Source: Methylicorpusculum oleiharenae (GTDB lineage: Bacteria; Pseudomonadota; Gammaproteobacteria; Methylococcales; Methylomonadaceae). Taken from it: a stretch of DNA of 64,000 nucleotides. Shown here piece after piece: positions 10,867-20,128 of the stretch. Under the pieces are notes generated by a model. It saw nothing but the letters and a program-made list of their open reading frames with translations. It was not told the DNA's origin and ran no database searches. A program made the translations under genes and the position numbers. The stretch lies in assembly GCF_009828925.2 (NCBI RefSeq), contig NZ_WUTY02000001.1, positions 682,001 through 746,000 of the forward strand, in the 5' to 3' direction. The first letter of the stretch is position 1, and each line of letters opens with the position of its first letter.

Positions 10867-11986
10867 ACTACGCAGCGAACAGCTGGACCCGCCTTCTCTA
10901 ATAGGCGATATTCTTAGAAAGCTTCATATTGACGTGCCATTACTTGCCGGACTTTTGATGGTCACCGGTCTGAGCTTTCTGGTGCTTTATAGCGCCAGCG
11001 GACAGGACATTCAGGTTCTCGTCCGCCAAGGTGCCCGCATCGGCGCGGCATTTGTTCTGATGACGGTTCTGGCTCACATCAACCCTTATCAATTTAAACG
11101 CCATTCGCTCTTACTCTACGGTATGGGTGTAGCCCTTCTGATCGCCGTTCTGATTATGGGCGAGATAGGCAAAGGTGCACAACGCTGGCTGGATTTGGGT
11201 TTTTTCCGGTTTCAGCCATCGGAAATGTTAAAAATCACAACACCCATGATGATCGCCTGGTATCTTTCCGAAACTGCGCTACCGCCCAGATGGAAACAAC
11301 TGGGCATAGCCGGTTTGTATATTCTTATTCCAACATTGCTCATAGCCAAACAACCCGATCTGGGCACGTCTATTCTGGTCGCCAGTTCCGGCGCTGCCGT
11401 CATTTATTTTGCCGGTCTATCCTGGAAGTTCATCATCTCGGTGAGCATAGTACTGGCCTCGTTAACACCGGTAATATGGCATTTCATGCGGGATTACCAG
11501 AGGGATCGTGTTTTGACGTTTCTAAACCCTGAAGCGGATCCCATGGGCAGGGGCTACCATATCATCCAGTCAAAAATTGCAATCGGTTCCGGCGGTCTCT
11601 ATGGCAAAGGCTGGCAGGGAAGCACTCAATCCCAGCTTGATTTTCTGCCCGAAAGCTCCACCGATTTTATTTTTGCCGTGTTTGCTGAAGAATTCGGTTT
11701 AATAGGCTGTATCGTTTTGCTGCTGATCTACCTTGCGATTATCTGCCGCTGTCTTTATATCGCATTGCAAGCCCAAGACACCTATTGCCGGCTGTTAGCG
11801 GGCAGTTTGTCATTTACCTTTTTTGTCTATGTTTTTGTTAACATGGGCATGGTAATTGGCATATTGCCCGTAGTCGGGGTCCCTCTCCCGCTCGTCAGTT
11901 ACGGCGGCACTTCGATGATTACACTACTGGCGGGATTTGGTATTCTCATGTCCATTCACACTCATAAAAAATTTTTAGCCTCTTGA
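10856..11986 (+). CDS. rodA: Peptidoglycan glycosyltransferase RodA (SEDS family)
   Basis: RodA polymerises lipid II into glycan strands during cell elongation. The 376-residue protein has about ten transmembrane helices and the SEDS signatures: KGAQRWLDLGFFRFQPSEMLK, KQPDLGTSIL (with the catalytic-region aspartate), and the C-terminal PLPLVSYGGTSMI motif. It overlaps mrdA by 11 bases at its start, so the glycosyltransferase and transpeptidase are translated as a unit. mltB begins 2 bases after its stop. Length and topology are normal for the family. Confidence 0.97.
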   Translation: MKTELRSEQLDPPSLIGDILRKLHIDVPLLAGLLMVTGLSFLVLYSASGQDIQVLVRQGARIGAAFVLMTVLAHINPYQFKRHSLLLYGMGVALLIAVLIMGEIGKGAQRWLDLGFFRFQPSEMLKITTPMMIAWYLSETALPPRWKQLGIAGLYILIPTLLIAKQPDLGTSILVASSGAAVIYFAGLSWKFIISVSIVLASLTPVIWHFMRDYQRDRVLTFLNPEADPMGRGYHIIQSKIAIGSGGLYGKGWQGSTQSQLDFLPESSTDFIFAVFAEEFGLIGCIVLLLIYLAIICRCLYIALQAQDTYCRLLAGSLSFTFFVYVFVNMGMVIGILPVVGVPLPLVSYGGTSMITLLAGFGILMSIHTHKKFLAS

Positions 11987-11988
11987 TC

Positions 11989-13110
11989 ATGATAAATAAA
12001 ATAAAAGTATCCTTACTGACAGGTATTACCGGTTTAATTCTATGCAGTTGTTCAACACTCCCTGACCGGACAAAAACAGCGGCAGCATCGCCTAGTCAGG
12101 AATCCGCACCGGTTGAACAAAAAACCACCGCAATCAAACCTCAGGCAGGCCAGCTCGAACAGGCCACTGTTACTCCTCTTGGAAATCCGGAGCAAGTCAA
12201 CGCCTTTATCAAAAAAATGGTAACGAAACATCACTTCGATGAACCGGCTTTAAATCAATTGTTTAACTCCGTGTCCATGCAATCCAAGATTATCGATGCC
12301 ATGAACAAGCCCGCTGAAGCGATGCCTTGGCACAAATACCGCAAGATTTTTATGACCGAAGCACGCATTGACGGCGGTCTGAAGTTTTGGCAGGCAAATA
12401 GCGAGACACTGAGAAGAGTTGAACAACAAACCGGAGTGCCGGCAGAAATCATTGTTGCCATTATCGGTGTCGAAACCCAATACGGCAGCAACAAAGGCAG
12501 CTACCGAGTTATTGATGCGTTATCAACCCTAGCTTTTCACTACCCAAAGCGCAGCCCCTTTTTTACCGGCGAGCTGGAACAGTTTTTACTGCTGTGCCGC
12601 GAAGAAAACATAGATCCGCTAAAGCCCGTTGGCTCTTACGCCGGTGCGATGGGTTTACCCCAGTTCATGCCCAGCAGTTACCGGTCTTTTGCAGCCGACT
12701 TTGAAAATGACCGCAGGCGGGATATATGGAATAACCCGGCTGATGCCATTGCCAGCGTCGCTAATTATTTTGCCAAACACAAATGGAAAGAAGGCCAGGC
12801 TATTGCTTATCAGGCAACGGCTAATGGTCAAAAACACAGAACCTTGTTAAACAGCGCACTTAAAACTGATACCACAGTTGGCAAACTTAAAGCATATCAA
12901 GTTCAGCCACTAGCCAGTTTACCTGCCAGTCTTCCGGTCAAGCTCCTGGCGTTTGAGCAAACGCATGGCGACGATTTATGGCTGGGCCTTGACAATTTCT
13001 TTGTCATTACCCGCTACAATCACAGTCCGCTTTATGCCATGGCCGTCTTTCAGCTGAGTCAGGCACTGACCAATCGCCAACAGGTGACCCGAGCCAAACC
13101 GCTCAGATAA
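11989..13110 (+). CDS. mltB: Membrane-bound lytic murein transglycosylase B
   Basis: MltB cleaves the glycan backbone of peptidoglycan with formation of 1,6-anhydromuramic acid. The ATG at 11989 gives a lipoprotein signal peptide (LILCSCS, with a plausible lipobox ending at Cys21) followed by a low-complexity linker. A TTG two codons upstream is also possible. The catalytic glutamate is E162 in AIIGVETQYGSNKG, followed by SYAGAMGLPQFMPSSYR, the MltB signature. At 373 residues it has the usual length. It completes the elongasome operon. In many gammaproteobacteria rlpA comes next before dacA; here that place is filled by 528 bases of repeats. Confidence 0.94.
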   Translation: MINKIKVSLLTGITGLILCSCSTLPDRTKTAAASPSQESAPVEQKTTAIKPQAGQLEQATVTPLGNPEQVNAFIKKMVTKHHFDEPALNQLFNSVSMQSKIIDAMNKPAEAMPWHKYRKIFMTEARIDGGLKFWQANSETLRRVEQQTGVPAEIIVAIIGVETQYGSNKGSYRVIDALSTLAFHYPKRSPFFTGELEQFLLLCREENIDPLKPVGSYAGAMGLPQFMPSSYRSFAADFENDRRRDIWNNPADAIASVANYFAKHKWKEGQAIAYQATANGQKHRTLLNSALKTDTTVGKLKAYQVQPLASLPASLPVKLLAFEQTHGDDLWLGLDNFFVITRYNHSPLYAMAVFQLSQALTNRQQVTRAKPLR

Positions 13111-13173
13111 ATGACAGGGTTGAGGTTCGTGAATTTATATCATCACAAACCTTAACCCTTGACTGAAATAAAA

Positions 13174-13334
13174 TAAACCTTTCGCTCTTCAAATTTCGGC
13201 AGTGCCTAAGGAGGCAACGGGTTGTTCGGCAAAGGCTTTGCCAGTATGGATGCTGGCATAGAGCCTACATGGATGTATTTACGGCGTCCATTGACGGGCG
13301 CCCCGGTGCCGAATTTCAATCTGCGATGGGTATA
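13174..13334. repeat. Repeat family B, copy 1 (full-length, with hairpin core)
   Basis: A 161-bp imperfect palindromic repeat lies between mltB and dacA. Its outer arms contain AAATTTCGGCAGTGCC on the left and GGTGCCGAATTTC on the right. The interior has a hairpin at 13240-13257 (GCCAGTA, loop TGGA, TGCTGGC), then CATGGATG (13268-13275) and ACGGCGTCC. A second copy near 21.9 kb is nearly identical outside a gap of about 25 bases. No clear target duplication is visible. Confidence 0.75.
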
Positions 13335-13393
13335 CTTTGATTATTTAGAGACTATTGAGCGTGTAAAACGCCGCATCAGCTAGACCCAATAAA

Positions 13394-13558
13394 CAGGAAT
13401 TCCCAGTTTGAACTTTTATGAAGTTTTGAGGGGAGTCGTAAGCATTGCAGGGAACGCCGTAAACCCATCCATGGGGGCTTGACGACAGCATCCCTGCTGC
13501 CGACATCCCCGCAAAGCTAACGACTCTCCCTTTTTTAACATCAAACCGGGAATGGCTG
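13394..13558. mobile_element. Repeat family A, copy 3 (inverted orientation)
   Basis: A 165-bp copy whose ends CAGGAATTCCCAGTTTGA (13394-13411) and TCAAACCGGGAATGGCTG (13541-13558) pair at 15 of 18 positions. The core hairpin (13483-13502) and CCATGG (13469-13474) appear in the opposite order to copy 1, so the element is reversed. No intact target duplication remains. It lies 80 bases upstream of dacA and may influence its promoter. Confidence 0.82.
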
Positions 13559-13638
13559 AAATGAAACTTGACCCGTCATTTCAGGCCAATCACTGGTACA
13601 ATAACGCAACCTTTCCAATAGCTTAAGTTTTTAAAAAG

Positions 13639-14823
13639 ATGACACTTTTACAGATAGACCGAGCCCTGTATTTATTTATCGTTGTCGCCTTCATGATGGC
13701 CTTTCCGCCTCTGACATTAGCCGCCGCCGAAGGGCAAGGTGAAGATAAAATCCTGATTCCGCCTCCACCGGCAATTGCCGCAACTGCGCATATTCTCCTT
13801 GATGCCAACAGCGGACGTGTTCTGGCCGAGAATAACGCCGACAGCAGACTGCCCCCAGCGAGTCTGACCAAAATCATGGCGGTCTATGTTGCGTTCAATG
13901 AGCTAACTAAGGGCCATCTGCAGCTGGATGAAAATGTTAATGTCAGCCCTAATGCCTGGCGTACGCCCGGTTCACGCATGTTTATTGAAGTCAATAAACA
14001 AGTCACGGTCAGTGAGCTACTGCATGGTGTGATCATTCAATCCGGTAATGATGCCAGCGTGGCGCTGGCGGAACATATCGCCGGAGATGAGTCCACCTTT
14101 GCGGAAATGATGAACCAGCAAGCAGCAAGACTCGGCATGACCAACACTCATTTTACCAACAGTATGGGACTACCTAACCCGGAGCACTATACCAGCGCCC
14201 GTGATCTGGGAATTTTGACCCGTACTCTTATCAAAGATTATCCTGAATATTACAAATGGTTCTCTTTGAAAGAATTTACGTATAACAAAATTACGCAACG
14301 TAACCGGAATAAATTGCTGTGGTCCGATGAAACGGTAGATGGCGTTAAAACCGGTCATACCGCAGAGGCCGGATTTTGTCTTGTCGCATCTGCTGTCCGC
14401 GACAATATGCGTTTGATATCGGTGGCTATGGGCACTCAAAGTGAGCGCGCGCGCACGGCTGAAAACCGCACATTACTGAATTACGGCTTTCGCTTTTATG
14501 AAACTCATCATCTGTATAAAGGTCATGAACCTCTCAAAGAGACCCGCGTTTGGAAAGGTAACGAAAAATTTCTTAACCTTGGACTGGCTGATGATTTGTA
14601 TGTCACCATTCCGCGTCGCAAATACAAAGACCTGAAAGCGGTCATGAACTTTGACCAGAGAATTTTTGCGCCTGTAAAAACAGGAGACGCCCTGGGATCA
14701 GTCAACGTGAGTTTGGCAGGCGAAGTGATAGCTGACCAAAAACTCATCGCCTTGTCTACAATCGAAAAAGGCAACCTCTTCCGAAGACTTTATGATGCCG
14801 CTATTTTATTGGTAAAAAAATGA
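13639..14823 (+). CDS. dacA: D-alanyl-D-alanine carboxypeptidase (PBP5/6 type)
   Basis: A low-molecular-weight penicillin-binding protein that trims the terminal D-Ala from peptidoglycan stem peptides in the periplasm. After a signal peptide (cut near residue 29), all three active-site motifs are present: SLTK at 75-78, SGN at 135-137 and KTG at 237-239 (GVKTGHTAEAG). The C-terminal beta domain ends with a positively charged amphipathic helix (GNLFRRLYDAAILLVKK), the membrane anchor of PBP5. The gene overlaps dat by 4 bases. The carboxypeptidase and the D-amino-acid aminotransferase are a recurring pair, consistent with D-alanine recycling. Confidence 0.95.
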   Translation: MTLLQIDRALYLFIVVAFMMAFPPLTLAAAEGQGEDKILIPPPPAIAATAHILLDANSGRVLAENNADSRLPPASLTKIMAVYVAFNELTKGHLQLDENVNVSPNAWRTPGSRMFIEVNKQVTVSELLHGVIIQSGNDASVALAEHIAGDESTFAEMMNQQAARLGMTNTHFTNSMGLPNPEHYTSARDLGILTRTLIKDYPEYYKWFSLKEFTYNKITQRNRNKLLWSDETVDGVKTGHTAEAGFCLVASAVRDNMRLISVAMGTQSERARTAENRTLLNYGFRFYETHHLYKGHEPLKETRVWKGNEKFLNLGLADDLYVTIPRRKYKDLKAVMNFDQRIFAPVKTGDALGSVNVSLAGEVIADQKLIALSTIEKGNLFRRLYDAAILLVKK

Positions 14824-15665
14824 TCATTGATACTAAAACTGTCTATCTGAATGGTGAATATCTTCCGCTGAACGAAGCAAAAGTCTCGGTTCTTGACCGT
14901 GGTTTTTTATTCGGCGACGGTATATACGAAGTCATCCCAGCCTATTCCGGCCGCTTGTTCCGCTTACAGGAACATCTGGAACGACTGGAAAACAGTCTTG
15001 ACAGCATCCGTCTGGCCAACCCGCACAGCCGTGAGCAGTGGTCACAAATATTACAGCCGTTACTGACGACGGATCAGGACCAATACATATACCTTCAGAT
15101 TACACGAGGTGTAGCGCCCAAACGCGATCATGCGTTCCCCAACCCTACTGTCCCAACCGTTTTTGCGATGAGCTCACCCATTGTTCCTTTGCCTAATCTG
15201 GAACAAGGTGTCAAAGCGATGACCGTTAAAGATAACCGCTGGGGACACTGCAACATAAAAGCCATTACTTTACTGGCCAATATTCTGCAAAGGCAGGCCG
15301 CTGTCGACCAAGGCTGCGCTGAAGCCATCCTGGTCAAAGAAGATTATGTGACTGAAGGTGCGGCCAGTAATATTTTTGTCGTGCTGGACGGTGTTTTAAT
15401 CACCCCCCCCAAAGGCCCTGAAATTTTACCCGGCATCACCCGTGATTTAATTCTTGAAATTGCCGAAACCAACGCCATATCCTTCTGTGAAGACATCATT
15501 GCATTCGAAGCGTTGAAATCTGCCAGTGAAATTTGGCTCACCAGTTCGACCCGGGAGATTATTCCTGTTGTTAATCTGGATGGCGCTGATATTGCCGACG
15601 GTAAACCCGGCCCACTGTGGCACAAAATGAATCAACTTTATCAAGCATTCAAAAAAGCACAATAA
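14820..15665 (+). CDS. dat: D-amino-acid (D-alanine) aminotransferase, class IV PLP enzyme
   Basis: This fold-type IV PLP enzyme interconverts D-alanine and D-glutamate with their keto acids, supplying or recycling D-amino acids for the cell wall. Evidence is the N-terminal VYLNGEYLPLNEAKVSVLDRGFLFGDGIYE motif region (the family hallmark), the PLP-binding lysine K147 in CNIKAITLLANIL, and EGAASNIFVV for phosphate and cofactor contacts. At 281 residues it has the standard length. It is translationally coupled to dacA (ATGA overlap) and to ybeD (TAATG overlap). An alternative substrate such as branched-chain amino acids cannot be excluded, but the dacA context favours D-alanine. Confidence 0.9.
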   Translation: MIIDTKTVYLNGEYLPLNEAKVSVLDRGFLFGDGIYEVIPAYSGRLFRLQEHLERLENSLDSIRLANPHSREQWSQILQPLLTTDQDQYIYLQITRGVAPKRDHAFPNPTVPTVFAMSSPIVPLPNLEQGVKAMTVKDNRWGHCNIKAITLLANILQRQAAVDQGCAEAILVKEDYVTEGAASNIFVVLDGVLITPPKGPEILPGITRDLILEIAETNAISFCEDIIAFEALKSASEIWLTSSTREIIPVVNLDGADIADGKPGPLWHKMNQLYQAFKKAQ

Positions 15666-15931
15666 TGAGCGAACAAGAATCCGTTTTACAATTTCCCTGC
15701 CAATTTCCCATTAAAGCAATGGGAACGAGTACGATTGAACTGGATTTGCATGTCGTGGAAATTGTACGCAGGCATGTAGAAAATATTCACGAAAATTCGG
15801 TTCAATCGCGTCCGAGTAAAGGTGGAAAATACACCGCCGTCACGGTTACGATTACTGCAACCAGTAAACAACAACTGGATGCGATCTATCAAGACCTCAC
15901 TGACTCGCCTCATGTGCTGATGGCACTCTGA
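15665..15931 (+). CDS. ybeD: YbeD-like DUF493 protein
   Basis: A small cytoplasmic protein of 88 residues in the DUF493/YbeD family. The ATG at 15665 overlaps the dat stop by one base. It has the characteristic FPCQFPIKAMG opening and the ferredoxin-like pattern with GKYTAVTVTITATSKQQLDAIYQ. E. coli YbeD sits between dacA and lipB, exactly the context seen here. Its structure resembles regulatory ACT-like domains, but its biochemical role is not established. It is probably part of the dacA-to-lipA operon. Confidence 0.93.
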   Translation: MSEQESVLQFPCQFPIKAMGTSTIELDLHVVEIVRRHVENIHENSVQSRPSKGGKYTAVTVTITATSKQQLDAIYQDLTDSPHVLMAL

Positions 15932-15944
15932 TTCGCGGTCCTGC

Positions 15945-16553
15945 ATGCAGCCCATACTCCGTTTTCTGGGTCAACAGCCTTATGAAGAGGTTTTTAAGGC
16001 CATGCAGGCATTCGCCTTGAATCGGAACCCGCTAGCAGCGGATGAGCTTTGGATTGTAGAACATTCGCCCGTTTATACTTTAGGTCTTAACGGCAAGCAG
16101 GAGCATGTGCTAGATCCGGGCGATATCCCGGTCATCCGCACTGACCGGGGCGGCCAAGTCACTTATCACGGACCCGGCCAGCTGATTCTCTATGCTTTGA
16201 TTGATACAAAACACCATTCAATGGCCGCTCGCCAGATGGTGACGCTGTTAGAGCAGGCAATCATCCATACCTTATCCCAGTACGGCATAGACGCTAACGC
16301 TAAACCCGAAGCGCCGGGCGTTTATATTGATGACAAAAAAATCGGCTCAATCGGTCTGCGCATCAAAAACAATTGCAGTTACCACGGACTCAGCCTGAAC
16401 AACCGGATGGACTTAAGTCCCTTCACGCGGATCAATCCCTGCGGCTATGCCGGCTTGACCGTAACCCAGCTAGCAGATTTCGGCGTAGACATCACAACGC
16501 AGGAACTTGCCATACCCGTTGCCCACTTCATTTCAGAGGCGCTGACATCATGA
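15945..16553 (+). CDS. lipB: Octanoyl-(acyl carrier protein):protein N-octanoyltransferase
   Basis: LipB moves the octanoyl chain from ACP to lipoyl domains of 2-oxoacid dehydrogenases and the glycine cleavage H protein. The conserved [13 protein letters not shown] motif is at about 68-80. The active-site lysine is in [10 protein letters not shown] (about 132) and the catalytic cysteine is C166 in INPCGYAGL. At 202 residues it has the usual length. It lies 13 bases after ybeD and overlaps lipA by 4 bases (ATGA), so the two steps of lipoate assembly are co-expressed. Confidence 0.96.
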   Translation: MQPILRFLGQQPYEEVFKAMQAFALNRNPLAADELWIVEHSPVYTLGLNGKQEHVLDPGDIPVIRTDRGGQVTYHGPGQLILYALIDTKHHSMAARQMVTLLEQAIIHTLSQYGIDANAKPEAPGVYIDDKKIGSIGLRIKNNCSYHGLSLNNRMDLSPFTRINPCGYAGLTVTQLADFGVDITTQELAIPVAHFISEALTS

Positions 16554-17518
16554 CTTATCAAGCCCCCTCCCGGCTTACTCCGGAATCTCATCAACGCAAT
16601 ATAGAAAAGTTATCGAGAATCCCCATTAAAGTCGAACCGGCTGAAATAACTTTACGCAAACCAGACTGGATCAGAGTCTCGTTATCGGCTGGCGAAGAGG
16701 TCAATCGCATCAAGCAGCTGCTCAGAGAAAACAATCTGCATACGGTATGCGAAGAAGCCGCCTGCCCGAATCTCGCCGAATGTTTTAAACACGGCACAGC
16801 TACCTTCATGATCATGGGAGATCTTTGCACACGCCGCTGTCCGTTCTGCGATGTCGCGCACGGCAAGCCGTTGCCGCTGGACCAGGATGAACCGCAGCAT
16901 CTGGCCAAAACAATCAAAGCCATGGCCTTAAAATATGTGGTCATTACGTCCGTGGACAGAGATGATTTACGCGACGGCGGCGCGGGTCATTTTGCGAACT
17001 GTATCAAAGCCATAAGAGACCAGACCCCACACACCAAAATTGAAATTCTGGTGCCGGATTTTCGCGGACGTATTGCTAAAGCCATCGGCATCTTGAGCGA
17101 ACAACCCTGCGATGTGTTTAACCATAATCTGGAAACCGTACCCCGACTTTACAAACAGGCACGTCCCGGTGCGGACTATGCAGGCTCCCTGCAATTGCTC
17201 AAAGATTACAGAGAGGCCGCGCCAAACACACCCACTAAATCGGGACTGATGCTGGGCATTGGCGAAACGAAAGACGAGGTGATTCAGGTCATGCAGGACT
17301 TGATCGATCACAACTGTAGCATGCTGACACTTGGCCAATACCTGCCTCCCAGCAAATCACATCTGCCGGTGCAACGGTATTTGACCCCTCAGGAATTCGA
17401 TGAACTGGGTGAGCATGCAAAATCGCTGGGATTTAAAAATGTCGCCAGTGCGCCATTGGTTCGCTCTTCTTATCATGCGGACCAGCAGGCGAAAACTATT
17501 GTCGAGAATTCTGTCTAG
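16550..17518 (+). CDS. lipA: Lipoyl synthase
   Basis: A radical-SAM enzyme that inserts two sulfur atoms into the protein-bound octanoyl chain. It carries both iron-sulfur clusters: C67, C72 and C78 ([12 protein letters not shown]) for the auxiliary cluster and C93, C97, C100 (CTRRCPFC) for the radical-SAM cluster. The C-terminal RSSYHADQQ segment carries the serine that ligates the auxiliary cluster. The ATG at 16550 overlaps the lipB stop and gives 322 residues, the normal size. An upstream in-frame extension merely reads through lipB and is rejected. Confidence 0.97.
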   Translation: MTYQAPSRLTPESHQRNIEKLSRIPIKVEPAEITLRKPDWIRVSLSAGEEVNRIKQLLRENNLHTVCEEAACPNLAECFKHGTATFMIMGDLCTRRCPFCDVAHGKPLPLDQDEPQHLAKTIKAMALKYVVITSVDRDDLRDGGAGHFANCIKAIRDQTPHTKIEILVPDFRGRIAKAIGILSEQPCDVFNHNLETVPRLYKQARPGADYAGSLQLLKDYREAAPNTPTKSGLMLGIGETKDEVIQVMQDLIDHNCSMLTLGQYLPPSKSHLPVQRYLTPQEFDELGEHAKSLGFKNVASAPLVRSSYHADQQAKTIVENSV

Positions 17519-17600
17519 CGCTAAGCTAGTCGTTGTTTAATGTTAAATCTGATGAACTTTATTTATTGTTGAAATTTTTCTTTCAAACACGGAGTAGATT

Positions 17601-18083
17601 ATGAAAAAACTAGCCCTAGTAACTATTTTGATAAGCGCTTCTTCATCCGCATTCGCTGACGCGCCCGGCGGACCCAACTGCGGCTGGGGCAATATGCTTT
17701 TTGAAGGCAAAGCCGGCGCAGGTTACCACTTTATGGCCTCGACTTTTAACAGTTCGTTGGGTAACAACACCTTTGGTATGACCAGCGGTACGAACGGCTG
17801 CTCAACTCGCGGACGGCTCACTTATTCAGGCAAAAATGCGATGACCGTATCGCAAATTATGACCGAATTCTCCGAAGATGTTGCTAAAGGCAACGGTGAA
17901 GCGCTGGATACAGTAGCGGTCGTATTCGGCATAGAAAAACAGGACCGTTCTGTTTTCGCTGAAATGGCTCACGCTAATTTTGAAAAATTATTCCCTTCTG
18001 AAAACGTAACCGCAGAGCACGTTGTAGACACACTTTTCGTCCTGATGAAAAACGATGCCCGCTTGGCCAAATACGCGGTTTAA
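17601..18083 (+). CDS. DUF3015-family exported protein
   Basis: A 160-residue protein with a clear signal peptide (residues 1-20, cut after AFA). The mature protein begins with the family's GGPNCGWGNMLFEGK segment and contains a second conserved cysteine in NGCSTRGRLTYSG. The two cysteines could form a disulfide in the periplasm. DUF3015 proteins occur in many proteobacteria and have no known function, so I assign none. The ribosome-binding site CGGAGTAG is good. It stands alone, followed by a hairpin at 18150. Confidence 0.85.
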   Translation: MKKLALVTILISASSSAFADAPGGPNCGWGNMLFEGKAGAGYHFMASTFNSSLGNNTFGMTSGTNGCSTRGRLTYSGKNAMTVSQIMTEFSEDVAKGNGEALDTVAVVFGIEKQDRSVFAEMAHANFEKLFPSENVTAEHVVDTLFVLMKNDARLAKYAV

Positions 18084-18149
18084 CCTGCAGCACCCGTTTC
18101 TCAAGCTTAGGTCCGGCACTCGTTTTTAGACAGCCTACAGACCAGACAA

Positions 18150-18176
18150 GCCGGGCTATTCACCGAATAACCCGGC
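18150..18176 (+). terminator. Hairpin after the DUF3015 gene, possible terminator
   Basis: Arms GCCGGGCTATT and AATAACCCGGC pair at 10 of 11 positions around a CACCG loop, 67 bases after the stop codon. There is no T-run, so it may be a processing or Rho-related structure rather than an intrinsic terminator. Confidence 0.35.
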
Positions 18177-18250
18177 CGCCTGAAGCAAGACTCATACGCC
18201 ATGAAGTCAATTACCAGCCCAGTATTAACTGAGAGGCTGCGACGCCTGAC

Positions 18251-20128
18251 ATGTTTCATTATTTAAACCCACTCGTCTTATCTGCTGCGATATGCCTGCT
18301 TTTCTGCGCTGGCTCGCAGGCCTACGCAGAAACAAATACACCCCCATCGCTAAAACAATTGGCTGAAAGCCCCGAATGGCTGGCGCTGATCCATTACCAA
18401 CGCAAACCATTGAGTGGCCAATGGCAAAGCTATGTCGATGATCCCGGTTTTTTTCTGGCACCGGACGGTAAACATAATCCCGCCGCTGAACTTTCGGCAA
18501 CCCTTTCCGCATTAACCGGTCCGGCGCAGCAAGGCGATCAACACGCCAGCTGCCGCTTTCCAGCCCGAATGCAATGGCTATCTAAAATACTGCCGCAAGA
18601 AGCACACGATTTCGCAAAAACTACCTGCCCAAACTTTGAAAAGTGGCGTAAGGAAATGAACTCCGAAAGCATCAGCCTGATCTTTGCTTCAGCTTATTTG
18701 AACAGCCCCTCTTCGATGTTCGGACATACCTTGATGAGGCTGGATCCGCCTGACAATCAAATCGATACGGATTGGCTGGCCTATGCGCTTAACTTTGGCG
18801 CGCTTGTCGATGAAAACGATAATTCTCTTTTTTATGCCTTCAAAGGTTTGGCGGGAGGTTACACCGGCTTGTTCCAGCTGATGCCTTTTTATCAAAAGAT
18901 CAAGGAATACAGCTTCATGGAAAATAGGGATTTATGGGAATACCATCTGAATTTAACACCTGACGAAACGCTTCGTTTACTGAATCACCTTTGGGAACTC
19001 CAGGACATCGAATTCGATTATTTTTATATCTCCGAAAACTGTTCCTTTCGCTTGCTGGAATTACTGGAAGTCGCAAGAACCGGCAGTCAGTTGACCGGAT
19101 CATTCTCATTCACAGCGATACCTTCAGAAATTGTTCAGGCCATTCATGACCGGGGATTCATTCAATCCGTTCATTACCGGCCATCCCAAACCGGTAAACT
19201 GAAAAGCCTTTTGAAGGCTATACCGCAGCAATACCAAACCCTGGTGGAACAGCTATCGCATGATATTGCTGTTGCCGATAACCCAAGCTTCACTCAAGCG
19301 CCTATCAGCCTTCAGAAACTTATGGTCTCTGCCGCCTATCAACTGATGAGCCAGCGAGCCATTGGTAAAGAGAGAACGGCGGAATCGGCCAAACGCCGCT
19401 ATAGCATGCTGAATCTATTGAACCGTTACCCTCAAGAAATTCAGACTGAGCCGGAAATAGCCGTCCCAAGCGCCCCACAAACCGGCCATAACTCGCAGCG
19501 TTTAATCCTGGGCGGCGGCATTGACAACGGCAAAGCCTATGCTGAGCTCGGTTACCGGCTTAATTACCATGACCTGCTTGATAACCCGGACGGCTATTTT
19601 AAAGGCGCAGCCATCAACTTTTTTGACCTGACCGCGCGCGCTTTCGAAGACAACCGTTACCGCTTACAAAAACTGGAACTGCTCAGTATTACTTCACTCA
19701 GCCCCCGTGATCTTTTTTTTCAGCCCATCTCCTGGCGCGTAGCAACAGGCCTGGCTTATCAAAATTACGGCGAGGATGAATTGTCAGGCTATCTTAACGG
19801 CGGTGCCGGATTGAGTTATGCGTGGTTAGATAACAGCCTGAGCTACGGCTTTATCAATGCCCATCTGGAACATAATGAGCACTTCGATCATCCTCTGCAA
19901 CCGGGCACGGGCATCAGTCTGGGTCAGCTTTATTATTCAAAATGGGGCACCAGCCAACTGGAATTTGATTCAAAAATTTTTATCGACGGCTCATACCTCT
20001 ATCATGCCGGCTTGGAACATAACTTTGTACTGAGTCAAAATCAGGGGTTACGGTTCTCGGTAAAACACTGTTGGAATAATCATGACGATTTCAACCAGGC
20101 GCAATTCAGTTATAGGCTGTATTTTTGA
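18251..20128 (+). CDS. DUF4105 (Lnb N-terminal domain-like) periplasmic protein with C-terminal barrel-like region
   Basis: A 625-residue exported protein with a signal peptide ending near residue 26 (AYA). The central DUF4105/Lnb-type domain (about 100-290) shows its expected His and Cys: H159 in SMFGHTLMRL and C264 in YISENCSFRL. In Lnb this domain is an NlpC/P60-like acyltransferase acting on lipoproteins. The C-terminal part (about 410-625) is rich in alternating short strands ending in an aromatic residue (YRLYF), which suggests an outer-membrane beta-barrel. The architecture is common among proteobacteria and mostly uncharacterised. Function as a transacylase or amidase on an envelope substrate is inference. 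Confidence 0.75.
   Translation: MFHYLNPLVLSAAICLLFCAGSQAYAETNTPPSLKQLAESPEWLALIHYQRKPLSGQWQSYVDDPGFFLAPDGKHNPAAELSATLSALTGPAQQGDQHASCRFPARMQWLSKILPQEAHDFAKTTCPNFEKWRKEMNSESISLIFASAYLNSPSSMFGHTLMRLDPPDNQIDTDWLAYALNFGALVDENDNSLFYAFKGLAGGYTGLFQLMPFYQKIKEYSFMENRDLWEYHLNLTPDETLRLLNHLWELQDIEFDYFYISENCSFRLLELLEVARTGSQLTGSFSFTAIPSEIVQAIHDRGFIQSVHYRPSQTGKLKSLLKAIPQQYQTLVEQLSHDIAVADNPSFTQAPISLQKLMVSAAYQLMSQRAIGKERTAESAKRRYSMLNLLNRYPQEIQTEPEIAVPSAPQTGHNSQRLILGGGIDNGKAYAELGYRLNYHDLLDNPDGYFKGAAINFFDLTARAFEDNRYRLQKLELLSITSLSPRDLFFQPISWRVATGLAYQNYGEDELSGYLNGGAGLSYAWLDNSLSYGFINAHLEHNEHFDHPLQPGTGISLGQLYYSKWGTSQLEFDSKIFIDGSYLYHAGLEHNFVLSQNQGLRFSVKHCWNNHDDFNQAQFSYRLYF

Noticed and set aside
16373-16549. N-terminal extension of lipoyl synthase
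   Set aside because: The extension reads through lipB in another frame. The ATG at 16550 gives the family's normal length and overlaps the lipB stop.
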